Assembly: GCF_004104055.1 (NCBI RefSeq)
Contig: NZ_QOVJ01000006.1
Coordinates: 124,001 to 188,000 of the forward strand
DNA from: Leeuwenhoekiella aestuarii
Lineage (GTDB): Bacteria; Bacteroidota; Bacteroidia; Flavobacteriales; Flavobacteriaceae
Reading direction: 5' to 3'
Length of the DNA stretch: 64,000 nt
Translations under genes and position numbers: made by a program
The notes under the pieces: model-generated
Seen by the model: only the letters and a program-made list of their open reading frames with translations
Databases searched by the model: none
Told to the model about the DNA's origin: nothing
Shown here: positions 26,901 to 36,358 of the stretch, in pieces
Layout of the letters: each line of letters starts with the position of its first letter
Position numbering within the stretch: the stretch's first letter is position 1

Positions 26901-26955
26901 ATATTTCAATAGTTTTTTATCGTTATTTCAGCAAAGTGGCTATATTAGTAATTCA

Positions 26956-29178
26956 ATGAAAACAATAATGCCGCTCGACAGAAAACTACTTGTCGCCTTT
27001 TTGCTTTTTTTTTCAGTCCTTGGTTTCAGTCAGAAATCAAGAAGAACTGAAAATGCACAAAATATGAAAATTGATTCATTGCTATTAAAGGGAGCTATGG
27101 CAATGGATCAAGCAAACTTTGATGAGGCGGTTAATAAATTTAAAGAAGCAGAATCCTTATCTCAAAAATCACAAAATAGCAGCAGCTTAGCCATCAGTAA
27201 TCAGCTGTTGGGTAAAATTTATTTTGAACGCGGTGAAATTGAATTTGCAGGAAACTACATTTTAAATGCAATAAAGATTCACCAACAACTTCAAGAACTC
27301 AATAATCTTGGTCAAGACTATTTAATCTATAGTCAGATTCTCATAAAAACAGGGAATAGCGAAAATGCACTGCCCTTTCTGGAAAACGCAGAACTCATAT
27401 TTTCCAATACAAGGGATGACGATTCCAGAACCTTACTTGCAACGACATACCTATACGAAGGGAACATATTACAAGAGCTTAGAAACGATCAGGAAGCATT
27501 GCTCAAGTATCAAGAAGCACTTTCTATTCTTCAAAAAGTCAAAACTAAAAACTACTATTTACTAGGACGGGTAAATCTGCAAGAAGGTCGGGTTAATTAT
27601 AATCTAAATCAGTTTACAAAAAGTTTAGAATTTGCAAACTATGCATATGATATAAGCCTTAACAATAACCTCCCACAACTTGAAGTTGATGCCTTGGCTC
27701 TCCTGAGCAAGATCTATAATAAAATCCAAGATTACAAGAAGGCATATAACAATTTAGCTCTTTACAATCAGAAAAAACAAATCTACTTTGGTGAGCCCAA
27801 TTCTGAAACTAAAAATGCCACCATTAGAAACGCGTTACTGTCAAGTATTAACCCTAAGGATTTTGACCCGGGCAAACGTGTACAGGCTAATAAAATAACA
27901 ACGGTTCTTATAATTGCGCTCTTTACAATCCTTTGTTTATTAGCACTTTCCCTTTACAAAAACAACAACCTGAGAGCAAAAGCAAACGAGTTACTTCAAG
28001 CTAAAAATGCCGAATTAGTTATTGCTAAAGAAAATGCTGAAAAAGCTTCTGTTGTAAAAGCTCAATTCTTGTCTACCATCACGCACGAGTTGCGTACTCC
28101 TATGTACGCCGTTACCGGACTTACCCATTTATTATTGAGTGAAAACCCTACTGAAGAACAAAAGAAACACCTAGACTCTCTCAAGTTTTCTGGAGAATAT
28201 TTACTCTCACTCATCAATAATATACTCGACCTTAACAAGCTGGAAGCAGATAAAGTTGAAGTAGAACAGGCAACTTTCAACCTTCGTAAACGTGTAGATG
28301 ATGTGCTATTTGCTTTAGAACGTTCTGCTCAAGAAAAAGGCAACAAACTGAATCTAGAATACGATAATGAAATTCCTGAGCAGATCATTGGAGATCCTCT
28401 TATGATTTCTCAAATTCTTATAAACCTAATCGGAAACGGAAACAAATTCACCCGTGATGGCAATATATTTATAAGAATCAAACAATTAAGCCGCAACGAA
28501 ACTCAAACCTACTTGCATTTTGAAGTAGAAGATACCGGCGAGGGAATCAGCAAGAAGAAGCAAAAAGATATCTTTCAGAATTTCACACAAGGCTCTGTAC
28601 AGATCAATAGAAAGTTTGGCGGTACCGGTCTGGGACTATCTATTGTTAAGCGTCTTCTTACATTGCAGAAAAGTAATATTGAACTGGAAAGCACCCTGGG
28701 AAAAGGATCTAAATTCTTTTTTGACATTAAATACGGATTGGCAAAATCTAAAAATAACGAACCCGAAGAACGCGTGTACGAAATTGATTATGAAGCCCTA
28801 AAAGGCAGAAAACTCCTGGTTGTTGAAGACAATAAGATCAACCAGATGATTACACGTAAAATTCTTGAGAAAAACGAGATGGAATGCGAAGTAGCAGACA
28901 ACGGTGAGATCGCGATAGAAAAAGTTCGTTTTGAGAATTTTGATCTGGTACTAATGGATATTCACATGCCGGGAATAAGCGGTATTGAAGCAACTCAAAA
29001 GATTAGAGAATTCAATAAAGATGTGCCTATTCTCGCACTAACAGCGGTAACAATCGATGAAAATATAGATGATTTTTATCTGGCAGGCTTTAACGATATT
29101 ATCCCAAAACCATATAAGGTTGAAGAATTCTTCTTTAAGATACACAACGCTCTTAAACGTAAAAACGTAATTCTTTAG
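26956..29178 (+). CDS. TPR-containing hybrid sensor histidine kinase
   Basis: 740 residues. Signal sequence (cleavage near GFSQ), periplasmic TPR-like helices (about 30-280), one TM (about 315-335), short coiled coil, HisKA with His377 in the ITHELRTPM motif, HATPase (N box NGNKFT, G1 DTGEGI, G2 GGTGLGLS) and a C-terminal receiver domain (about 617-735) with phospho-acceptor Asp668 in LMDIHMPG and Lys in PKPYK. No DNA-binding output, so it must pass phosphate to another protein or act by binding. The 3' end overlaps lpxK by 26 bases, tail to tail. Confidence 0.92.
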   Translation: MKTIMPLDRKLLVAFLLFFSVLGFSQKSRRTENAQNMKIDSLLLKGAMAMDQANFDEAVNKFKEAESLSQKSQNSSSLAISNQLLGKIYFERGEIEFAGNYILNAIKIHQQLQELNNLGQDYLIYSQILIKTGNSENALPFLENAELIFSNTRDDDSRTLLATTYLYEGNILQELRNDQEALLKYQEALSILQKVKTKNYYLLGRVNLQEGRVNYNLNQFTKSLEFANYAYDISLNNNLPQLEVDALALLSKIYNKIQDYKKAYNNLALYNQKKQIYFGEPNSETKNATIRNALLSSINPKDFDPGKRVQANKITTVLIIALFTILCLLALSLYKNNNLRAKANELLQAKNAELVIAKENAEKASVVKAQFLSTITHELRTPMYAVTGLTHLLLSENPTEEQKKHLDSLKFSGEYLLSLINNILDLNKLEADKVEVEQATFNLRKRVDDVLFALERSAQEKGNKLNLEYDNEIPEQIIGDPLMISQILINLIGNGNKFTRDGNIFIRIKQLSRNETQTYLHFEVEDTGEGISKKKQKDIFQNFTQGSVQINRKFGGTGLGLSIVKRLLTLQKSNIELESTLGKGSKFFFDIKYGLAKSKNNEPEERVYEIDYEALKGRKLLVVEDNKINQMITRKILEKNEMECEVADNGEIAIEKVRFENFDLVLMDIHMPGISGIEATQKIREFNKDVPILALTAVTIDENIDDFYLAGFNDIIPKPYKVEEFFFKIHNALKRKNVIL

Positions 29179-30178
29179 ACTTCACAAAATCTTTGATTTT
29201 CTCATCAAAATCAGCTTGCTCATAGAGTAACTTAAAAGAAATTGGAATATAATACAATGCTGCTTTTTTCAACTTCCCACGAAGACGCACGTAATCTTTC
29301 TCTGTAGTAATTATTATCTTTTGCTGATCTAAATCCGCCAATTCAGCATCTGTAAAATTATGATGATCACCGAATTCAATAGGGGTATACTTGACCTCTT
29401 TCTGATTGAGATAATCTAAAAATGGTTTGGGTTTTGCAATCCCGGTAACTACGGCCACTTCTTTCTCAAGCAATGTATTAAAAGATACTACTCCTGATTC
29501 TCCTCGCAAAGAATCGTATGCTATTGCTGCAAAAAACACCGAAGCTTCAGAATATGCTTTAATTCTATGTTTAATCTGTTGTTGCTGATCAAGGCTTAAT
29601 TCCTCAGGACATTTAGTCACCACAATAATATCTGCCCGATCTGCACCAACTCTTGATTCGCGTAAGTTTCCGGCAGGTAAAATCAAGTCTTCATAAAAAA
29701 GATCATTATAAGCAGTAAGCATAATCAACAATCCGGGTTTCACCTTTCTATGCTGAAAAACATCGTCTAAAACAATGACTTCTGGTTTAATACTTTTACT
29801 TCGTAAATTCAACACTCCTTCTACCCTGCTTTCACAAACTGCGACTTGAACAGCTTTAAACTTTCGGGCAAATTGCAAAGGTTCATCACCCACTTCAGAA
29901 GCTAAAGAATCTGGTGTTACATCATAATATCCTTTTGTTATTCTTCCGTAGCCTCTACTTAAGGTTGCGAGCTTATGCGTATCCTTAAGTAAATTCAGAA
30001 CATACTCGGTCATAGGCGATTTCCCGGTTCCTCCTACAGAAAGATTTCCTATTCCTATAACCGGGAAGTCATATTCCTGAGAATCAAAAATCTTCGTATC
30101 AAAAAAATAATTACGCAGACGTGTGACACCGTCATAGGGCACCGAAAAAGGCCAGAGTATTTTACGCAATTTTTTCAC
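29153..30178 (-). CDS. lpxK: Tetraacyldisaccharide 4'-kinase
   Basis: Phosphorylates the lipid A precursor at the 4' position. 341 residues. Walker A variant GNLSVGGTGKSP (about 43-54), LSRGYGR, DDVFQHRKV (Asp-Asp-x3-His metal motif), GIAKPKPF and TEKDYVRL. The N-terminus is a membrane-associating helix. The only other lipid A/LPS genes in the window are kdsD and lptB. Confidence 0.95.
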   Translation of the reverse strand: MKKLRKILWPFSVPYDGVTRLRNYFFDTKIFDSQEYDFPVIGIGNLSVGGTGKSPMTEYVLNLLKDTHKLATLSRGYGRITKGYYDVTPDSLASEVGDEPLQFARKFKAVQVAVCESRVEGVLNLRSKSIKPEVIVLDDVFQHRKVKPGLLIMLTAYNDLFYEDLILPAGNLRESRVGADRADIIVVTKCPEELSLDQQQQIKHRIKAYSEASVFFAAIAYDSLRGESGVVSFNTLLEKEVAVVTGIAKPKPFLDYLNQKEVKYTPIEFGDHHNFTDAELADLDQQKIIITTEKDYVRLRGKLKKAALYYIPISFKLLYEQADFDEKIKDFVKSKELRFYV

Positions 30179-30355
30179 AGCACCGAAGGTATAATTTTTA
30201 GACTAAAGACCCACACGCAGAGTTTCAGCCTAATGACTTAATAATAGCTCCTGATTTATTTTGGCTTTGCCTGATCAAAAATACGGGAACTTATAAAAAG
30301 GGGTGGTAAGACACGAGGCTTTAGTTAACTTTACTGCCTTAAAATTAATTTGTTT

Positions 30356-31450
30356 ATGATCGTTAAAGATATCATTTCAGCTCTCGAAGAGTTTGCCCCA
30401 CTCGCTTATGCAGAAGATTTTGACAACGTAGGTTTACTTGTAGGAAGCAAAAGCACTGAAGTTAGCGGTGTCTTAGTGACACTCGACACGCTCGAAAACA
30501 CAATTGATGAAGCTATTGCCAAAAACTGCAATCTGATCGTGAGTTTTCACCCTATCATTTTTAGCGGACTCAAAAAAATTACGGGTAAAAATTATGTGGA
30601 GCGCGTAATACTTAAAGCCATTAAAAATGATATCGCGATCTATGCGATTCATACCGCTTTAGATAATATGCCGCACGGTGTAAGCAAAGGGATGTGTGAT
30701 GCTTTGAATCTGAAAAACAGAAAAATTTTAACCCCTAGACCAAACGCAATAAAAAAACTAATTACTTATGTACCTAAAAATGAAGTCATCTCCGTACGAG
30801 AAGCTTTGTTTAAAGCCGGCGCAGGTAACATAGGAAACTATGAGCAATGCAGTTTTAGCACTAAAGGCAAAGGCACATTTAGGGGTAACGAAGAAAGCAA
30901 CCCCACAATTGGTAATCGCCTGGAATTACATACAGAAAAAGAAGTTCAGCTTCATATTACGTTTGAAGCGCGTTTAGAATCAGCTGTTCTAAAAGCACTT
31001 TTCAACGCACATTCTTATGAGGAAGTCGCTTATGAAATCACAACCTTAGATAATCAAAATCAAAATATTGGGATGGGCATGATAGGCGAATTAACCACTC
31101 CTCTAGAAGAATTAGATTTCCTGAATGTGGTTAAAAAAGCTTTTAATGCAAAAGGGATTAGACATTCTGCTTTATGCAACAAGTCTGTAAAAAAAGTTGC
31201 TGTTTTAGGCGGAAGCGGGAGTTTTGCAATTAATGCTGCACGTAGAGCCGGTGCCGATGCATTTATTACCGCAGACCTTAAATACCATCAGTTTTATCAA
31301 GCTGAAGATCAATTGATTCTTGCAGATATTGGCCACTATGAGAGTGAGCAATTCACAAAAAATATTTTGACCGACTTTCTTACGAAAAAATTTACTAATT
31401 TTGCAGTCGTTTTATCAGACGAAAACACCAATCCTATTAAGTATTTATAA
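30356..31450 (+). CDS. Nif3-like dinuclear metal-centre protein (YqfO-like)
   Basis: 364 residues: two Nif3 halves with a PII-like insert (about 130-235), the long YqfO form. Metal ligands are visible: SFHPIIFSG, AIHTALDN and DIGHYESEQF. In other species the family has been linked to GTP cyclohydrolase-like activity and to metal-dependent hydrolysis; the function here is uncertain. The ATG at 30356 is preferred to the in-frame TTG at 30350. One base separates it from the zinc-ribbon-like gene, a pair common in bacteria. Confidence 0.9.
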   Translation: MIVKDIISALEEFAPLAYAEDFDNVGLLVGSKSTEVSGVLVTLDTLENTIDEAIAKNCNLIVSFHPIIFSGLKKITGKNYVERVILKAIKNDIAIYAIHTALDNMPHGVSKGMCDALNLKNRKILTPRPNAIKKLITYVPKNEVISVREALFKAGAGNIGNYEQCSFSTKGKGTFRGNEESNPTIGNRLELHTEKEVQLHITFEARLESAVLKALFNAHSYEEVAYEITTLDNQNQNIGMGMIGELTTPLEELDFLNVVKKAFNAKGIRHSALCNKSVKKVAVLGGSGSFAINAARRAGADAFITADLKYHQFYQAEDQLILADIGHYESEQFTKNILTDFLTKKFTNFAVVLSDENTNPIKYL

Positions 31451-31451
31451 T

Positions 31452-32231
31452 ATGGCAAAAAAGACCGAAGCAACTGTAGAAGAGAAACTCAGAGCATTAT
31501 ATGATTTGCAGCTGATACACTCTCGTGTTGATACCATACGCAACGTGCGTGGTGAGCTTCCTTTAGAAGTAGAAGATCTTGAAGATGAAGTTGCAGGATT
31601 AAATACCCGACTTGAAAAATTAGGAGGTGAGCTTAGCTTGATCGACGATCAGATAAAAGCTAAGAAAATTCTTATTGAAGACGCAAAAGCTGCAATCAAG
31701 AAATATACCGAGCAGCAAAAAAATGTGCGTAACAACAGAGAATACAACTCACTAAGTAAAGAAATCGAATTTCAGGAATTAGAAATTCAACTTGCTGAAA
31801 AGAACATCAGAGAATTTCGTGCTCAAATAGAGCAGAAAAACGAAGTTATCAATACTACTAAAGAACGTGTAGAAGAGCGCAAAAAGCACTTGAAACATAA
31901 GAAAGAAGAACTTGATGAGATCTTAGCAGAAACCGAAAAAGAAGAGCAAGCGCTTCTTGCAAAAGGAGAAAGCTACGAAGATCAAATCGATGAGCGCCTT
32001 GTTAAAGCCTACAAGCGTATTCGTTCTAACGTGCGTAACGGTCTTGCTGTTGTTGCAATAGAGCGTGGAGCTTCAGGAGGTTCTTTCTTCACAATCCCAC
32101 CACAGGTTCAAGTTGAGATTGCCGGTCGTAAAAAGATCATCACAGATGAGCATAGTGGCCGTATTTTAGTTGACGAAGAGTTGGCTAAAGAAGAACAACA
32201 AAAAATGGAATCGATTTTCTCTAAAATCTAA
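31452..32231 (+). CDS. Coiled-coil protein with degenerate C4 zinc ribbon
   Basis: About 259 residues. Residues 10-190 are a long Glu/Lys-rich antiparallel coiled coil. The C-terminal domain aligns with the zf-RING_7 ribbon that follows Nif3 in many bacteria, but its four zinc cysteines (C-x2-C, x20, C-x2-C) are Ser208, Ser211, Asp232 and Ser235 (in GASGGSFFTIPPQ and TDEHSGRILV). The fold is probably kept without zinc. Start ATG at 31452, one base after the Nif3-like stop. Confidence 0.85.
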   Translation: MAKKTEATVEEKLRALYDLQLIHSRVDTIRNVRGELPLEVEDLEDEVAGLNTRLEKLGGELSLIDDQIKAKKILIEDAKAAIKKYTEQQKNVRNNREYNSLSKEIEFQELEIQLAEKNIREFRAQIEQKNEVINTTKERVEERKKHLKHKKEELDEILAETEKEEQALLAKGESYEDQIDERLVKAYKRIRSNVRNGLAVVAIERGASGGSFFTIPPQVQVEIAGRKKIITDEHSGRILVDEELAKEEQQKMESIFSKI

Positions 32232-32252
32232 GAAAGCCGTTTTTCGATATAC

Positions 32253-32281
32253 AAAAGCTCCGTATCACGGAGCTTTTTTTA
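32253..32281 (+). terminator. Terminator after the zinc-ribbon-like gene
   Basis: Stem AAAAGCTCCGT, loop ATC, ACGGAGCTTTT, followed by further T residues; 21 bases after the stop. Confidence 0.88.
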
Positions 32282-32360
32282 TACCCTATTTTTAGAGTTT
32301 AACAGGGTATTAGCAGAGCTGTACTGGTGATTCTCCTATATTAGTATCAAACTCAAACCT

Positions 32361-33005
32361 ATGAGACTTTGCTCCCTTCTTATGCTTACTTTATTTATAG
32401 CTACAAGTTGTAAAAACCCCGGCCCTTCTGCCGAAGACCAGAGAATGGCTCAATTAGAACCCGTACAAACCGAAGCCGTAGATGGCTACGAGAGAGCTTA
32501 TTTTGCAAGCGGCTGCTTCTGGTGCGTAGAAGCTGTATTTGAAAGCGTAAAAGGGGTTAAAGAAGCTGTAAGCGGATATTCTGGAGGAACTCAAAGCAAC
32601 CCAACTTACAAACAAGTGAGTTATGGCCAGACCAATCACGCCGAAGCTGTAGAAGTTTTTTACGACCCTAAAGTCGTTAGCTTTAGAAATTTGGTTCTGG
32701 TATTTTTTGGCTCACAAGATCCAACGACCCTAAACCGCCAGGGCCCTGACCGCGGGCGCCAATACCGTTCGATTGCTTTTTATCAGAATGACGATCAGAA
32801 AAAAATCATAGAAGATAGTATCACCGAACTTAACGACACGGTTTATGACGGTGCTATTGTCACTCAGGTTTTACCCTTTCAGAAATTCTGGGAGGCGGAA
32901 GGCTATCATCAGAATTACGAGAAAAATCATCCCAACGATCCTTATATTCAGGGTGTATCACTACCCAGACTCAATCGTTTTAAAAACAATTTCCAGAACT
33001 TTTAA
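32361..33005 (+). CDS. msrA: Peptide-methionine (S)-S-oxide reductase MsrA, lipoprotein form
   Basis: Repairs oxidised methionine (S epimer). 214 residues with a lipoprotein signal (ATSC, Cys17), so it faces the periplasm or sits on a membrane. Catalytic motif ASGCFWCVEAVFE (about 49-61), SGYSGG, YGQTNHAEAVEV, QGPDRGRQYRS and AEGYHQNY are all intact. No MsrB domain is attached. Followed by a secreted DUF4174 protein 16 bases later. Confidence 0.95.
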   Translation: MRLCSLLMLTLFIATSCKNPGPSAEDQRMAQLEPVQTEAVDGYERAYFASGCFWCVEAVFESVKGVKEAVSGYSGGTQSNPTYKQVSYGQTNHAEAVEVFYDPKVVSFRNLVLVFFGSQDPTTLNRQGPDRGRQYRSIAFYQNDDQKKIIEDSITELNDTVYDGAIVTQVLPFQKFWEAEGYHQNYEKNHPNDPYIQGVSLPRLNRFKNNFQNF

Positions 33006-33021
33006 AAGACAACGCGCACTA

Positions 33022-33456
33022 ATGAGAACTATCACCAATTTAGCTCTGTTTTTATTTGCCCTATCCTCTAACGCCCAAGAAGATTTTTTAAAGTATAAGT
33101 GGCGTAATCGCATCTTGGTCTTTTCTACTGCCAGCTTAGATAACGAAACTTTTATTGCACAGTGGGAAAAGTTTAAAAGTTCTCAGAAAAAGCTAGAAGA
33201 TCGTAACATGCTGCTTTTTGTTTTAGCAAAAGGGCGTATTTATGACAAAGAATTAAAGGTGATTCATCACTATCATATCGCTCCACTGCGAAAGAAATAT
33301 CAAATCCCACAGACTTTTAATGGAATAACCCTAATAGGAAAGGATGGTCTGGTTAAACTTCAAAAACAGTTTGCAATAGAGCCTCAGCTTATTTTTGAAA
33401 CTATAGATCAGATGCCGATGAGACAGCGTGAAATGCGTGAAAATCTTGACGATTAG
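33022..33456 (+). CDS. Secreted DUF4174 protein
   Basis: 144 residues. Signal peptide (cleavage near SSNAQ), then the DUF4174 pattern: KWRNRILVFSTAS, RNMLLFVLAKGR, FNGITLIGKDGLVKL. The fold resembles a thioredoxin/peroxiredoxin-like domain without the CxxC pair. The ATG at 33022 gives a clean signal peptide; the same frame is open further upstream inside msrA, but that part is not coding. Function unknown; pairing with MsrA hints at oxidative damage. Confidence 0.8.
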   Translation: MRTITNLALFLFALSSNAQEDFLKYKWRNRILVFSTASLDNETFIAQWEKFKSSQKKLEDRNMLLFVLAKGRIYDKELKVIHHYHIAPLRKKYQIPQTFNGITLIGKDGLVKLQKQFAIEPQLIFETIDQMPMRQREMRENLDD

Positions 33457-34247
33457 GGCTTTGTCGCTTTCAATTCAAATAATAAAGGATACAACTTATT
33501 CTGCAACTCATAACCCGCTTGAGTCTCTTGCAGATCTGGTAAGATATTATAAGGAGAAGCATCATGCTCCTTTAGATATTCAATTCTTAAGCCTGCTTCG
33601 GCTAACGCAGATACTACAGCTCCCAAGCCGTGATTCCATGTATATTCTTTTGTTGTTATAGCTACATCTTTTTCGGCATAGGTCCCAGTATTTTCTTCGT
33701 ATATGAGTTCGTCTTGCATATAACCGTATCTCATTTCAGGTGGATTTTCTCGATAATCCCACATCCAAACGATTGGATGAAATTCTACGATATAAAATAC
33801 GCCTCCCGGCTCTAAACAATTTGTAATCATTTTCGCCCAAGGTTTTAGATCTGGCAACCAACCTAGCACGCCATAACTTGTAAATACAATATCATAAGTT
33901 TGAGTGACTAATTCTGCAGTGTCTAAAACATTTCCGCAGATAAACTGAGCGTCAAAATTCAATTCAGCATTTAATTTCTTTGCAGTTTCAATAGCCACGT
34001 CAGAAATATCTATACCGGTACAAATAGCTCCTCTTCTGCTCCAACTCAAAGTATCCTGACCAAAATGACACTGCAAATGCAATAAGGATTTCCCCTCAAC
34101 ATCAGGCAACGCATTTAACTCATAAGAATTCAAGCTGCTTTTACCGTTTTTAAAAGCTTCAACAGCGTAGAAGTCACTTGTAAGATGCGGTTTAACCTTT
34201 TGATTCCAAGTCTCTTTATTGATCTCGAAATAATCGTTCACTTCCAT
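33453..34247 (-). CDS. Class I SAM-dependent methyltransferase
   Basis: 264 residues. N-terminal NKETWNQKVKPHLTSDFY, SAM motif SLLHLQCHFGQDTLSWSRRG, GIDISDVAIETA, QFICGNVLD, DIVFTSYGVLGWLPDL. Belongs to the ubiquinone/menaquinone-methylase-like group, but the target is unknown. Ends overlap tail to tail with the DUF4174 gene by 4 bases. Confidence 0.85.
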   Translation of the reverse strand: MEVNDYFEINKETWNQKVKPHLTSDFYAVEAFKNGKSSLNSYELNALPDVEGKSLLHLQCHFGQDTLSWSRRGAICTGIDISDVAIETAKKLNAELNFDAQFICGNVLDTAELVTQTYDIVFTSYGVLGWLPDLKPWAKMITNCLEPGGVFYIVEFHPIVWMWDYRENPPEMRYGYMQDELIYEENTGTYAEKDVAITTKEYTWNHGLGAVVSALAEAGLRIEYLKEHDASPYNILPDLQETQAGYELQNKLYPLLFELKATKP

Positions 34248-34318
34248 TTTACAAAACGTTTAACACCTAATCACGTCAGGCTAAAGTATTTTAATGGACA
34301 AAATAAGCAATATTAACC

Positions 34319-34348
34319 TACATCAAGCATAGTCTCTATCTTGATGTA
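34319..34348. promoter_or_regulatory. Inverted repeat upstream of the Old Yellow Enzyme gene
   Basis: TACATCAAG, 12-base spacer, CTTGATGTA: a perfect 9-base inverted repeat ending 25 bases before the ATG. It could be an operator or a 5' UTR hairpin; inner ATAG/CTAT could extend the stem with a one-base bulge. No terminator-type T run follows. Confidence 0.5.
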
Positions 34349-34373
34349 TACTTTTATAAAAAAGAAAATTACT

Positions 34374-35489
34374 ATGAAAACTAATCAAGCATTATTGCAA
34401 TCCTTTAAACTAGGAGATATCACATTAAAAAATCGTCTTGTTATGGCTCCTATGACCAGAAGTCGTGCAGAAAATTCTGAGAATGCTCCTACTGAAATGC
34501 ATGTGGAATACTACACACAACGCGCCGGAGCCGGACTCATTATCACTGAAGGCTCACAGGTTTCTAAACGAGCAGTAGGATATATTCACACAGCTGGTAT
34601 TCACTCTAAAGCTCAAGTTGAAGGCTGGAAAAAAGTAGTGGATGCTGTTCACAAAGAAGATGGAAAGATATTTATTCAGCTTTGGCACGTGGGACGCATA
34701 TCACATCCTGACTTCCATAATGGGGAAAAACCATTGGCACCAAGTGCTGTAAACCCAAATGCAAAATCTTATACCCCAGAAGGTTTTAAAGACACGGTAG
34801 AACCTAAAGCGATGACGCTGCAGGAGATTGAAGAAACCCAACAAGAGTTTGTGAACGCAGCAAAAAATGCAGTTGAAGCAGGCTTTGATGGAGTAGAAAT
34901 TCACAGTTCTAATGGCTATTTATTCCATCAGTTTTTTAATAAAAATGCAAATACCCGTACTGATGCGTATGGAGGAACTATTGAAAACCGCGTTCGCTTT
35001 TTCTTTGAAACTTTAGATAAAGTAAAAGAAGTTATACCTCAACATAAAATTGGAGTTCGTCTGAACCCTTCATTAAATGACGTTTTTGGGATTAAAGCAA
35101 CAGAAGAAACCATCCCAACCTTTGATCACATTATTGAACGTCTTAATAATTATGATTTAGCATACTTACACCTTTCAGAACCGTTTACTGATGTAAGCGA
35201 AATTGATTTTCTTGAAACAGAAATCGCAAAAAGATATCGCCCTAGATATAAAGGCAACTTGATGATCAATTCAGGCTTTACTCAAGAAACCGGTAATGCA
35301 GTTATTGAAGCCGGCAACGCCGACCTTGTAGCTTTCGGGAAGTTATATATCTCTAATCCCGATCTTGCCGAACGCTTTGCTATAAATGCTCCTACTGCAG
35401 AATGGGACGAGGATACGTTTTATACACAAGGCAGAAAAGGATACACCAATTACCCTACCTATCAGCAAGAAAAACAGGAAGTTGAATAG
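34374..35489 (+). CDS. Alkene reductase, Old Yellow Enzyme family (NemA-like)
   Basis: FMN-dependent NAD(P)H:enone reductase, TIM barrel, about 371 residues. Motifs: MAPMTRSRAEN, EGSQVSKRAVGY, QLWHVGRISHP, FDGVEIHSSNGYLFHQFF, NTRTDAYGG and VRLNPS. The ATG at 34374 is used; an earlier in-frame ATG at 34341 lies inside the upstream inverted repeat. Reduces electrophilic alkenes or nitro compounds. A flavin-reductase-like gene follows 88 bases later. Confidence 0.94.
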   Translation: MKTNQALLQSFKLGDITLKNRLVMAPMTRSRAENSENAPTEMHVEYYTQRAGAGLIITEGSQVSKRAVGYIHTAGIHSKAQVEGWKKVVDAVHKEDGKIFIQLWHVGRISHPDFHNGEKPLAPSAVNPNAKSYTPEGFKDTVEPKAMTLQEIEETQQEFVNAAKNAVEAGFDGVEIHSSNGYLFHQFFNKNANTRTDAYGGTIENRVRFFFETLDKVKEVIPQHKIGVRLNPSLNDVFGIKATEETIPTFDHIIERLNNYDLAYLHLSEPFTDVSEIDFLETEIAKRYRPRYKGNLMINSGFTQETGNAVIEAGNADLVAFGKLYISNPDLAERFAINAPTAEWDEDTFYTQGRKGYTNYPTYQQEKQEVE

Positions 35490-35577
35490 GCTAAAATTTT
35501 GTTATTTTGTTTAATCTTAACAATAGTCGAGTTAAACAAACTGTAATTTAGGGGTAAGCTTATACTTACCCTTTTTT

Positions 35578-36225
35578 ATGAGACATTATACTGATAAGGA
35601 AATAAAAGAATTACCATCCAGATATCGCGCACACTTTATAAACAGCTGCACGGGATTTAAATCTGCAAACTTGCTTGGTTCGGTCTCTAAAGACGGCATC
35701 AGTAATGTAGCAATTTTTAGTTCGGTAACACATTTAGGGAGTAACCCTCCACTTTTGGGTTTTGTGCTACGCCCTACTTCTGTTGAACGCAATACCTATG
35801 ACAACTTAGTAAAATCTGGCGTTTTCACAGTAAATCATGTGAATCAAAATTTCATAAAAGAAGCACATAAAACTTCAGCTAAATACGAAGGGAATGTTTC
35901 AGAATTTGACAAGACCCTTTTAACTGAAGAATTTTTAGATGATTTTAAAGCTCCATATGTAAAGCAAAGCCGTATAAAAATGGGGTGTGAATTTGTCAAT
36001 GAATATTTTATCAAAGAAAATGATTGTCATTTTATAATAGGCAAGATCAAGCATATTTATGTAGACGATCACATACAGGCAGATGATGGTTGGCTTAACC
36101 TTGAGCGTGCTCAGACGGTTTGTATAGATGGCCTTGATGGGTATGCCCTCCCTCAAATATTGAATCGTTTTACCTATGCAAAGCCAAATGAGGCTGTGCA
36201 TTCAATTAGAGATCTTGGCTCATAA
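35578..36225 (+). CDS. Flavin reductase-like (FMN-binding split barrel) protein
   Basis: 215 residues of the flavoredoxin/flavin-reductase family: [46 protein letters not shown]. Likely binds FMN and acts in electron transfer. Its end overlaps the DUF2256 gene by 11 bases, tying it to the photolyase operon that follows. Confidence 0.85.
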   Translation: MRHYTDKEIKELPSRYRAHFINSCTGFKSANLLGSVSKDGISNVAIFSSVTHLGSNPPLLGFVLRPTSVERNTYDNLVKSGVFTVNHVNQNFIKEAHKTSAKYEGNVSEFDKTLLTEEFLDDFKAPYVKQSRIKMGCEFVNEYFIKENDCHFIIGKIKHIYVDDHIQADDGWLNLERAQTVCIDGLDGYALPQILNRFTYAKPNEAVHSIRDLGS

Positions 36226-36358
36226 AAAAGTAAATCTTCCTCAAAAAATATGCTTAACCTGTGAAAAACCTTTTACCTGGCGAAAGAAATGGGAAAAGAA
36301 ATGGCAAGATGTAAACTACTGTAGCGAGCGCTGCAGACGTAATAAAAAGACTTTATAA
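36215..36358 (+). CDS. DUF2256 protein
   Basis: 47 residues if TTG at 36215 is the start, giving [16 protein letters not shown], which matches how the family normally begins. Zinc-type cysteines C-x2-C (CLTC) and C-x3-C (CSERC), with the conserved [14 protein letters not shown]2256 genes are often next to cryptochrome/photolyase genes; function unknown. Overlaps the flavin-reductase-like gene by 11 bases; its stop abuts the Cry-DASH ATG. Confidence 0.85.
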   Translation: MAHKKVNLPQKICLTCEKPFTWRKKWEKKWQDVNYCSERCRRNKKTL

